From Spirodela intermedia (taxonomy: Eukaryota; Streptophyta; Magnoliopsida; Alismatales; Araceae), in contig LR746278.1 in NCBI GenBank assembly GCA_902729315.2, positions 1,065,001 through 1,129,000 of the forward strand: DNA of 64,000 nt. The letters run 5' to 3'. A model generated the notes under the pieces. That model ran no database searches. It saw only the letters and a list, made by a program, of their open reading frames with translations, and was not told the DNA's origin. Every line of letters begins with the position of its first letter. Positions within the stretch are counted from its first letter, which is position 1. Of this stretch, positions 24,284 to 34,800 are shown piece after piece. The position numbers and the translations under genes are program-made.

Positions 24284-24391
24284 CCATCTATTAACACAGG
24301 GTCTGGACGTCAAAGAGGTTTTTGTGAGATCCCTTCTGGCTGCCATCTACTATCATGCCTACCAGCAGGTAACCACATTTCGTAAAGCTGA

Positions 24392-24459
<68 letters not shown>

Positions 24460-24974
24460 CATACACTGGGCCATGTTGGCGTTATCTGGGATGGATTTGG
24501 GCTTCCTTTAAGACCACCCCAGGGCCCATTTCCTCAGACATTCTCCGGGTCGGATCGGGCTGCACTTGGAAGGCCCCGGCCCAGTCTGTCCTTGCCTGTA
24601 GCAACCAGAATCTTTCGTTTTATTCTACGTTATTCGATCCATTCCATCTCTCATGCTTTGGTTTCTCTGTTCCCAAATTTGGCAGCTTTCTTACATGATT
24701 CTGGCGTACATGTCCCCCGTCACCCACTCCGTGGCGAACTGCGTGAAGCGCGTCGTTGTCATAGTCAGCGCCGTTCTCTTCTTCAGCACCCCCGTCTCCC
24801 GGGTCAACGCCCTCGGTACTCCCCGCCCCCTCCCTCCTATCCTTAGCATCTGAAAGGATCTCCCTCTCACCACTTCGCCGTCGTCCTCTCGCAGGAACCG
24901 CCATCGCTCTCGCCGGCGTCTTCCTCTACTCCAGAGTGACGAAGCTGCGCCCGAAGAAGCCCAAGTCCGCTTGA
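20364..24974 (+). CDS. PPT: Phosphoenolpyruvate/phosphate translocator, chloroplastic (PPT)
   Basis: Nine exons: 20364-20792, 22707-22829, 22933-23085, 23300-23385, 23523-23604, 24055-24174, 24300-24368, 24686-24815, 24895-24974. They join in frame to 423 residues. The first about 100 residues are Arg/Ser-rich and low in acid, a transit peptide. The carrier core starts at [19 protein letters not shown] and carries PPT hallmarks: [20 protein letters not shown] and [10 protein letters not shown] (about residues 198-225), [20 protein letters not shown], and a C-terminal [13 protein letters not shown]. Family knowledge: the plastid inner-envelope antiporter exchanges cytosolic PEP for phosphate, feeding the shikimate pathway and fatty-acid synthesis. 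PPT1 versus PPT2 type is not resolved. Three CT/TATC microsatellites lie beside splice sites of introns 5, 6 and 7. Confidence 0.95.
23611..23660. repeat. (CT)n microsatellite in PPT intron 5
   Basis: An almost pure CT tract of about 50 bp starting 6 bp after the exon 5 donor site (23605). Confidence 0.95.
24252..24290. repeat. (CT)n(TATC)n compound microsatellite in PPT intron 6
   Basis: CT repeat passing into about five TATC units. It ends about 10 bp before the acceptor of exon 7 (24300) and forms most of the pyrimidine tract region. Confidence 0.9.
24396..24457. repeat. (CT)n microsatellite in PPT intron 7
   Basis: Pure CT tract of about 62 bp, 27 bp after the exon 7 donor. Confidence 0.95.
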
Positions 24975-25290
24975 GCTCCCTCCAGCTTCTCCAGCTTTGG
25001 CACCGTGCCAAATTTCTTGTGGGTTTTCCGTTTAACTTCTTTTCTTGGAATTTTTTCTTCTTCTTTTGGTCATCTTTCTCTCGAATTCGTCTCGACTGGT
25101 ACCCCTCGTTCGTTTAGGTCCTCCCTCCTGATGATTCTTATGATTCTTTGTATTCATGTGCAGGAACTCATTTGCATATCACGGGTAAGAAGGTCGAGTG
25201 TACCCCCACATTTTGCGAAAATAAAGACGTCTTCTGCCATTGTTATTCCCCTTTAATTACAAAATTGGAATATATGTATATATATATAGC

Positions 25291-25321
<31 letters not shown>

Positions 25322-25848
25322 CAGGGAAACTTTGTAGGATTCAGTGTTTCTTCTCCCCTTGACAGCTTTGTGGAGTGGCAAGTCTGTAAATATAGCACTG
25401 GGCCCAAAGAGTCTGGCCCAGGAAATGAAGCCGTCGTAGGCCCGCAGTGAGAATGAGAGGATTATCTCGGGTTGTGGACAGAGCGATAGGCACCACACGA
25501 CCGGGGGGGGTACGTGGCCTCCCCAGGGGCCGTTGGAATCCTTTCTGGAGTGTACTGTGCCCCTCGGTCCACCCTCTCCGCCCCGGGTACTCCACTGTAC
25601 TGAACCGCCCCGCCACCAGGTCACATCCCCCAACCAGTAGTACACCGGAGTAAGCTCTAATTTGCGTCTCTCTCTCTCTCTCTATTTCCCCCTTCACCAG
25701 TCAGTGTCCACTTCGACGCCCCTGATAATCTCCAACCTTCCTCTGGCCTTTTCTGAAAAAACGGGGATCCGCGTACTCCTTTGTACTGAAATGATGATCG
25801 AGCATACGCGGAGTAGAACAGGCTAACCTGAGAGAAAGAGAGAGAAAT

Positions 25849-25870
25849 AGAGAGAGAGAGAGAGAGAGAG

Positions 25871-25899
<29 letters not shown>
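25849..25899. repeat. (AG)n(AC)n compound microsatellite
   Basis: AG repeats to about 25870 pass directly into about 15 AC units. Confidence 0.95.
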
Positions 25900-25901
<2 letters not shown>

Positions 25902-26377
25902 GATTCTTGCGATGTGTATGATGGGAATCAGGGAGCCCGACGCCAATGCCATGTGAAAAATTTACTATCCTTTTCCACATCCGACAAAACCCTTTGAAAG
26001 GATAGTCATCGGCTGTAGTCAGTTACTCCGAAGTAAAGTGGAGAAAATCTTCACTTCTCTCTCTCTCTCGCTCTACGACAAGCCACTTTGTATCCCCACA
26101 CGCGCACTTTTTTACGATTACTGTGGGGAAAACATTTTTGCAGTTGACGACGACATCTGGAGATCTCTTAGCCTGGAAGGAGAAGAATCTCCGAAGCCCC
26201 AGACTGTTGATAAGGTGCCAACCTCCTTCGCACACTTCTCCTCCTTCCATGGCTTCTTCTGGTGACCTTCTCATGGCCCTCGACGACCGGCGGCGCCTGA
26301 CATGAAACCCAAATTCGCAGGCTTCATCTGGGCTTCATTTACCACTCTTTTGCTCCCCCTGAGGCGCAGGCTCTCTC

Positions 26378-26385
26378 TATATAAA
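26378..26385 (+). promoter_or_regulatory. TATA box of galactinol synthase
   Basis: TATATAAA, 55 bp upstream of the start codon at 26440, predicts transcription start near 26410 and a 5' UTR of about 30 bases. It is the best core-promoter match near any gene in the window. Confidence 0.7.
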
Positions 26386-26439
26386 GCCAGCCGTCACTCC
26401 CTTCCGAGCTCCAAGGAAAAGGGTACACCTGGGTAGGCC

Positions 26440-27703
26440 ATGGCGCCGGAACCGTGCGACGGGAAGCTCACGGCGGCGCCCAAGAAGCGTGGGTACGTGA
26501 CTTTCCTCGCCGGCGGGGGCGACTACGTGAAGGGGGTGGTGGGGCTGGCCAAGGGCCTGCGAAGGGTGAAGAGCGCCTACCCGCTGGTGGTGGCCGTGCT
26601 TCCCGATGTCCCCCAGGAGCACCGCCTGCTCCTTCTCTCGCAGGGCTGCATCGTCCGCGAGGTCGAACCCATTTACCCTCCCGAGAACCAGGTCCAGTTC
26701 GCCATGGCCTACTACGTGATCAACTACTCCAAGATGCGTGTCTTCGAGGTTGGATCAATACTAATGTTTAAATTTTTTCGACAAAGTTCTATTTTTTTTG
26801 CACCAGGTTTGAGTGAAGTTGATCTCCTGTTTTCTGTTGTTCTTCTTTTTTGTTGGGTGACAGTTCGAGGACTTCAGCAAGATGGTCTTCTTGGACGCGG
26901 ATATCCAGGTCTTCAGCAACGTCGACCACCTCTTCGACACCCCCGACGGCCGCTTCTACGCAGTGATGGACTGCTTCTGCGAGAAGTCGTGGAGCTACTC
27001 CCCGCAGTACGCCATCGGCTACTGCCAGCAATGCCCGGAGAGGGTCCGCTGGCCGCCGGAGCTCGGCCCCCCGCCGTCCCGCTACTTCAACTCTGGCATG
27101 TTCGTCTTCGAGCCCAGCCGCGCCACCTCCCGCAGCATCATCGAAGCCCTTCGCATCATCCCTGTCACTCCATTCGCAGAGCAGGTGGGTCTCCCCTTTG
27201 CCCCCTTTTTCTCCTTCGAGAGGACAAACGCAGACGCTAAAGAATCCGCCTCTCGCCATGGCAGGACTTCATGAACATCTTCTTTGAGAAGATTTACGAG
27301 CCGCTCCCCCTCGACTACAACCTGATCCTCGCCATGCTCTGGCGCCACCCGGATAACTTCAACTTCGACGAAGTCAAGATCTTTCACTACTGCGCCGCCG
27401 TGAGCCCCCTCTCTCTCCCCCAAAACTCCCCGTTTCCTCTTCCCTGGTAGCCGCTCATGCTCGCCTCCTTTTCTCCTCGCTTGTTAGGGTTCCAAGCCAT
27501 GGAGGTACACGGGGAAGGAGGTGAACATGGACAGAGAGGACGTCCAGATGCTCGTCGCCGAGTGGTGGAAGATCTACAACGACGAGTCGCTCGACTTCAC
27601 GCGGGAGGGCGGCGCTCTGGAAGCGCAACCCGTCACAGCTAGGCCCGCCGCCGTGCCGGTGGCCATAGAACTCACTGGCAGCATCGTACCCGCCGCCTGT
27701 TAG
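26440..27703 (+). CDS. GolS: Galactinol synthase
   Basis: Four exons, 26440-26748, 26864-27184, 27265-27399 and 27488-27703, join in frame to 326 residues, the usual family length. This GT8-family glycosyltransferase makes galactinol from UDP-galactose and myo-inositol in the cytosol, the committed step of raffinose-family oligosaccharide synthesis. Visible marks are YVTFLAGGGDYVKGVVGLAKGL-type N terminus, the metal-binding DxD (DADIQVF, residues 114-116), FNSGMFVFEP, NLILAMLWRHP, and the C-terminal HYCAAGSKPW with the His that completes the metal site (residue 251). The usual C-terminal pentapeptide APSAA is not exact: the protein ends SIVPAAC. A TATA box sits 55 bp upstream and AATAAA at 27883-27888 follows. 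Stress inducibility is a family trait and was not shown here. Confidence 0.96.
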
Positions 27704-28869
27704 AGAGAACATAAATGATCTGAACGAATATTCCAGTGGCTCGTGTACCGCAGAAGGATTCTCACGTAAAATCATCATTAATTTATATTTCACTGAAATC
27801 AGGAAACACAGGACGAGCAAACTACTACGATAATATTTTATCGAACTTGTATAAACATCTGGATTATTTTATAATACGGAATAATAAAATAATTACATAA
27901 GTTAGTCAACGCATTCAATTCGCAGAACCCGAAAGAGCGCGAATAAGAGAGAGAGAGAGGTCTAAAAGAGTCGGGCTGGGCCGAGCTGGCTTGCCGGCCC
28001 ATTAATAGCACGAGGAAAGAGAATGTGTCGAGATATCCAGCCGTTGGATCCCCATATAATCCCCGCTTTCTCGCCGTCCGATCACCAAAGATAATTGCGC
28101 CGCCGACTTAAGTCGCCGTCCTCGTCGCCTTCACGGTCGGGATAACCACGCCTTGAATGAAGGCTACCACATTTATATTTCTTGTAGTAAAGCTCATTAA
28201 GATTGAGAATTATCATTACACCCCGTATGATAAAACCTCCCAAAAAACCTTAAGAATTTAATAGTTTCCCACAAAGTTTTTCGGCGTATTCATTAATTTA
28301 AGAATTTTCGGGCTATTTTTATCAATGTTAATGATTGAAAATTGAAAGGTTTATTGTCAGATTCATAGGAAAATGACCACACGATTCTTTCACGTCTCTC
28401 TTAGTAACTTTCCTTTGTTTTAAAAGACGACCCACTAAGGGCAATAAATTGTAGCGAATATAAGTTCATGCAATTAAAAGGGAGACTAGTCAATTCAAGT
28501 AAATTTAAATGTGTTTAAATAACATTTTATTAAATAATGCCTTTTTTTTCACATAAGTCACTACAATGAAAAAAGTGTACGATAAATCGAATATTTTTAT
28601 TTAATATATTTAATTTTTTTCTTTTAAAATGCGTAGGGATGAAAAATAACCCAATTTAATTCCCTCTTCAGAAATAAAATCAGGCAAATGTACTCTCCTC
28701 TCGAGGTATGAAAAGGATAGTGAAGAAAATAAATTTTAGTATGGGTACGCGTCGATGGAATCTAGAAGATTTTAGTGCTGTTAAAGCCTGCCCACCCCGT
28801 TCAGTAGTCAGTCACCGACGCGATCAGCTCCCGGGTTGTTAGAAATTGGGAGGGAGGTTGTCGAGTTTA
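27704..28869. other. Intergenic region between GolS and PANK2
   Basis: AT-rich, with a short GA repeat near 27943 and paired site-II-type motifs TGGGCC (27977-27982) and GGCCCA (27996-28001). These are often found upstream of constitutively expressed plant genes. No coding sequence seen. Confidence 0.5.
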
Positions 28870-31800
28870 ATGGCGCCGACGTCCCCACGACGTTCTTGCG
28901 GCGACGTCAACAGCAGCACCAAACCGGAAGAGGAGGCCACAGGCGGCAGCGGGGAGGTTGGAAGCTATAATAAGGAAGGGGGAGGGAAGGAGCTGGCACT
29001 CCCGCCGCCGCCGCCGACGACGACGTCTGGTAAGTTGCCGGCGATGATACACCGGTCTGGATCCCGGCCGCAGCTCGACGTCAGCGGGGCGGCGATCCAG
29101 GGGAACCTCGAGGAGAGGAACCCAACCATCCTCCTGCCGAACCAGTCCGATGACATCTCCCACCTTGCCGTCGACATCGGTGGTTAGTGTTCACATGCTT
29201 TCTCCGTCGTGTTGTGCTTGGTCACCGCCGCAGTGACGTTCTCGGATTCGGTGTTTCTTGGTCGAACCTTTGCATTATGGTTGTGGAATTCTGAAGAGCA
29301 GGTTTTGTGGAAGTGCGTAGGCTTGTAACGAGTTCGTATCTTGAAGTTATCGAGGAGCTGGAGGAAAATTGTGGTCGTTAAGAGGATTTCGTGCCTCCAC
29401 GAACTTCAAACGGCTTATTTTCCTCGCTCCAGCCACACGCAATCTACATTCTTCTCCTCCACTTCAAACATGCAGGAAAAAAGAAAGGAACACGGAATAA
29501 ATGAAACTTTGCATTCTCTTTTAGAATTCAACGCCTCCTATTAGTCAGCCACCTTTTCATGTGATGCGACTTGACACTGGCAGTCTGCAAGAAATTTCGA
29601 TTTAGTTCCAAGTCAGCACAATTCAAAGTGATATATGATTTCCACGAGTTCTGGTTTAACACGGGACGATGACTCAACCAATACTCATCTAGATCACTAC
29701 TGATGAACCATTGAATCCATTTCCACTTGGAAGGGTCAGACCCAGTCAAGAATCCATAATAGTTACAGCCCTTGATGACTTGAGATGCCATATCTTTCAT
29801 CCTGAGATAAAGATAAAAAGGTTTTATCAGCTTCTTTGCTTACTTGGGAACTGGGAGATGCCTCTGGGAGATGCCTTTTTCAGTTCAGGAGAGATATGAT
29901 AGACTAATAAGATATTTCTGAAAATCATGCATACATCGTGCCTTACAACTTGAAACTCTTGATCCCTGGACAGCTGAGTTTTTGGTATAAAATCGAATCA
30001 ACATGGACAGGAGGCGTCTTCTAACTGGTGATCTGTTGCTGGACTGCATCTCCACCGAAGGATGGTAGATAGTGGTGACATTAGTTTTACAGGCAACATG
30101 GTGGGAAAAGAAGAGATTTAGAAATTAATGGAATAATGGGAAACATCAGATAAAACGTCAAATGGTTACCGTTCCATGATGATTTAAACGCTTGAATCTG
30201 TGACACAACTTCGCTTAATAGTGTTTTCCATTTCTATTATAAGCTATTCATTTTTTTCCTGCTGTGTAGAGCTGATGATGTTTTCTACTAGATTGAGTGG
30301 GCTTGTTTTATGACGTGGTTCTTTTTGCTTGGTTTATATTACTGAAATTAATTTTAGTTTACCATATGTCTACACTTCGATCTCCACCATGATTGAAAAA
30401 ACCAAAACGCCGACTTTGTGTGGATCTATAGCAACCCCATATTTATGGGTAACATAGCATAATAGTCCACCTATGGTCGGCTGGGAGAAGTTCTGGAGGA
30501 TGTAACAAAAGCTGATGTTCACTAAGACCTCGAGAGGTACCTAAAAATTAAACAGATGTTGTACGTCATCAAAGGAGACACATATGACGTGCCATCAGTG
30601 TGTCCTAAAAACACTATTGATGAACATTTATGAATGCAGGAGCAATAGTCAAGACTGAAGCCATAAACTGGGTTTTGACTTGGAGCCATGTCTTACTGCT
30701 CGAACTGTAACCTTTGCCTTGGCAGTGCCTGTTTATTTTACAAGGCCTCTACTAGCCAGATTCGCGTTTTAATCCTGAAGAGGTAACATTGTATATTTTT
30801 ATTTCTTGTTATGTAGAATAATGGTCTGGCACCCACATTTTTGGTATGTGGACATGATCGACAGGATATTTCCGCATGTCATGTGGTTTTTGTTTCAATC
30901 ATGAAGTCGTGCCGTGCTGTTTAAAGGTGCCCTGGTATGAAAAATTATGGTTGGCCTGTTTCTGTTTGGTTATGATTTCAGCTCGTTTTTCTCGAACCTA
31001 GTTCCTTTGCCTGTTTGACTAATGAAGTAGAGTGCCTTGTTCATCACTTTTTATCGACATGTTATTCATGATATTTTGCTATCAATTATCTATTAATGAG
31101 TAGAACCTAAGACTCTGTTTTTAGATATTTATTTATTTAGTTTTCTCGCTGACAGGATCTCTGATTAAGTTGGTTTACTTCTCAAGACATGAGGAGCACC
31201 CATCAGACGAGAAGAGGAAAAGTATTGTGAAGCTGAGGCCGAGATTTTCGAATGGTTTGAGGACGAGATTTCCTGTTCTTGGTGGGCGACTCCACTTTGT
31301 GAAGTTTGAGACAGGAAAGCTTAACGAATGCCTTGATTTTATATCTTCAAAGCAGCTTCATCGTGGTGGTAAATTCAGTTCTTTTTTCATTCAAATCATG
31401 TCTCTCTTTTAAAATGCAATGATCTGCTTAGCATCTAATTATGGTATTCTAAAAAGTAAATTTAATGGTATGCCGAGCTGAATTTGTGCCACTTAAGGTG
31501 TTAAAGCAGGCCATATGATTTTCAAGAAGAAAAATAGAAGAAGAAAGAAACATGAACCACAGCTCGTTAAGTAGTGGCTTTCTTTCTTTACATGCAGTTA
31601 TTTTTTTCTATAGGGACTCACATGATTAGTTTGTTTGTCTTTCCTTTGCACAAGGTTGTTATGCCCTATCACTATTGATGTCATTTTATGGGCAGGTATA
31701 GATTCACCATCTTGGCGTTCTGGGACTCGTCATGATGATAACATAATAATTAAGGTAATTTCTGCATTGATGTCTGTACACGTGTTCGCATTCTCTCATA

Positions 31801-34800
31801 TTTGATCATAATCTTAGATAAAATGGGCTGTTCTGTCTATGTATGATATTTCAACTGTTTCTCATTTGAAGCACATGACAGTGAAACTATCTATGGAGTG
31901 TTGTTTGCCTTATGGTGCAGGTGTTTAATGCAATAGCAAAATTCTGGGTGAGCATTTTATTCATGAGGCTCTGTATTTGCCCATTATTTTCTGTTAACCT
32001 TCTAGAAGATTTGCCTGCATCTTGAGTGTCATATAGTATCAAAATTGATAATGAGCTTCGGACATTCACAAGAATCACGACCAACCTCCATATAGCTCAA
32101 GCTTCTTTCGTGGGAAGCTCTTCCCGATTTAATGTTGAACATCGATCTACTGTCATTGTCCCTTGCACTTGAACAAGACCATTGTTAGACCTCCTACCTC
32201 TACATTTATATATTTCATGGAAAGGTTGTCGCACAAGTTGAATCCATGTGTAAAGCCGCGTTGAAGTTTTTGCTCTCAAATTAGGACGCAATAATACATT
32301 GAATATTTTGTGTATTCTTCAATTTGATGCACAGTTCTATTTTTAGCTTATGACATGAAAGCCATCTTGTATCTGTAGAATCTTAACATGTAGATTTTTA
32401 CTTTGATTTTGTGGGAAGGCTACTGGTGGAGGAGCTTACAAATTTGCGGATGTATTTAAAGAGCGCCTTGGAATTAGTCTTGAGAAGGAAGATGAGATGG
32501 GTTGCCTTGTATCTGGAGCAAATTTCTTGCTTAAGGTGTGCGTGTAGTTCATAATTGCAGTCCGCATTTTGAGACTCATACATCGACATGTTATTTTTTA
32601 AGAATTTGTGTTTAATTTGTTGTCTCTTTGTGAATACTTTTAAATGATGTTTGCCATGTTCAATTAATTCAGAGATTAATTTGCATTTGTCTCAAAAATA
32701 ATAATTTTAAGTAGAGTTAGATATTTATTTGTGTATTTTTTTATTTTTAATGCAATTAGGCTCTCGCTAAATCTGCCATCATTATTTAATTATTCATTTT
32801 AAGCATGCACTAAGGAGATTCCAAATTATTATCATTTATGATGGAACAAAGGGATTGCATACTTCGTTTCATAAATGAAGATAATGACAACTAGATTGTG
32901 AAACTGGAGGAATGGAACTCCTGAGACCATTAAATGTAAAGCAGTTCTCATAGCTTCGCCCCAAAGTGGGAGGAAGCATCTGAAAATTTTGAGAATCTCA
33001 TTTTCTTGAAACTTTCAGTTTCCACATCTCAGTATTTAGTTCATTTTCTCTTAGTCACTACTGACTCTGAAAACAAATATCCAACAGACTTGTGGAGTAA
33101 CTCATCTGGATCTGCATGCATGTGTTGGTTGGGTGGGTGAATGTTATCAACAGATGAATATTTAGAAAATTCTATTTATCCAGATTAGCGTATTTATCCT
33201 ATTTATGACCTAAATTGATTTTTAACCTATAGATTCAAATTTGGTTCTCAAGATATCTAATTATTGTGGTCCAATAGATGTGTGTGTTATCTAGAAAATA
33301 AATCCCTCCAAGTTTCTATAGTGAAAGTGAGCACAGATGCTTTAACGCCTGTAACGTTTTTTGTGCTAACTGCTGTATTTCTTAATGATGTTTCAAATAG
33401 GCAATCCGTCATGAAGCTTTTACACACATGGAGGGCCAGAAGGAGTTTGTCCAGATTGACCAAAATGATTTGTTTCCATATCTTCTAGTAAATATCGGGT
33501 CCGGCGTTAGTATGATTAAGGTATATGGTTGCTTCTGTTATTTTTACTTTAATGATGCTTTTAAACAGTGCGATGTATTTATGATTAAAATAATTTTGGA
33601 CTATGGACCAGGTGGATGGGGAGGGGAAGTTTCAGCGGGTTAGTGGGACAAATGTTGGAGGTGGCACTTATTGGGGCTTGGGGAGGCTTTTAACTCAGTG
33701 CAAGAGGTTCGTTCTTAGCTTCAATTTATGCCTGTTTACATTTTTACAGAAATCTCAGTGTCCTTTCTAATGTCAGTTTTGATGAGCTATTGGAGTTGAG
33801 TCAAAGAGGGGACAACAGTAATATCGATATGCTTGTTGGTGATATATACGGTGGTATGGATTACTCTAAGGTGCATTTCAATAACCTTTAATTACTCCAA
33901 GGTGCAAAAAAGACAGTACTAATTATGTTATTTTATATGTATCACTGAAAATTTTAAAGCATTGTTTGCGCTTTGTTTTATCTGGACTGTTTTCTTCTCT
34001 TAGATTGACTTGATTTGGGTGATCCAACTGACTAATGCAAAAGGTAGGATTGGTGTTGATTTGAAGAGCACTTAGCTGACGGGATTGTTGGAAAAGAATG
34101 GAGTAGGATCTGAAAAAGCCATTCCCAAATTTCTAACAAGAAAATGGAGCCAGATCATTGCAACAGATGTATCATTCATATCACGCTGTCCAGCCTTTGT
34201 GCTGGAGCAAGAGACAGAGTGTGCTTCTTGCTTCTTCAAGAATTTTGAGAGGAGCTTAGAATTATGCGGAAACATGAAGAGTGATGCTCAGTAAGATCAC
34301 TAGCCCAATTGAGCACGGGCGTAGTCATGGAGCTTCACAGGTGTGGGTGTGGAGATAAATTAGAGTCGGTGAATGTTGTCATGAAAATACCAGAGAAGAT
34401 GAATTAGGAGAGCAAATGGACAGGTAGGGGGCCTTGACAAACAAACTTAAGATATACATAGCATGTACGATGTCTAGGCAAGACATAGTCAAACTACACG
34501 AGTGCCAGCAAGTTGACCATAGAATGTGCTGAGACAGTTGGTAACTCCGAGACTACAATAGTAACATAAATGTTCAAGGCCATCATCTCATATTGTTGGT
34601 TGAGATGTTGTTCGAGGTAGGCGATGAGGATTATATCATTGCTAGTGACGATATCCCATCAACATAGAAGAAGAACGGCGTGCTCATGGTGAGAGACATG
34701 CACGAAAATTTCATAGTTCTCGACTCATTCATAAACATGATGATAAAACAATCATGGAATAATGAAAACAAGTCTTGGGGTTTGAGTTTATAGCTCTGTA

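Larger units (their letters stand above)
24975..26439. other. Intergenic region between PPT and galactinol synthase
   Basis: Starts with the PPT 3' UTR, with AATAAA at 25220-25225 about 246 bp after the stop. It is rich in simple repeats: GA at 25291-25320, CT at 25668-25681, and a GA/AC compound repeat at 25849-25899. GGGCCC/GGCCCA-type motifs occur near 25400-25425. The galactinol synthase promoter occupies the right end. Open frames here follow the repeats and are not genes. Confidence 0.6.

Noticed and set aside
24249-24698. 149-codon frame across PPT exon 7 and intron 7
   Set aside because: It reads through the CT microsatellite as Ser-Leu repeats; the true splice at 24368/24686 restores the PPT sequence.
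25253-25980. Several 80-130 codon frames near the GolS promoter
   Set aside because: They read through GA, CT and AC microsatellites, giving Ser/Leu, Glu/Arg and Cys/Val repeats rather than a protein.
25930-25990. CCGAC motifs upstream of galactinol synthase as DRE sites
   Set aside because: The bases before CCGAC are C or T rather than the A/G required by the DRE core, so DREB control is not supported.
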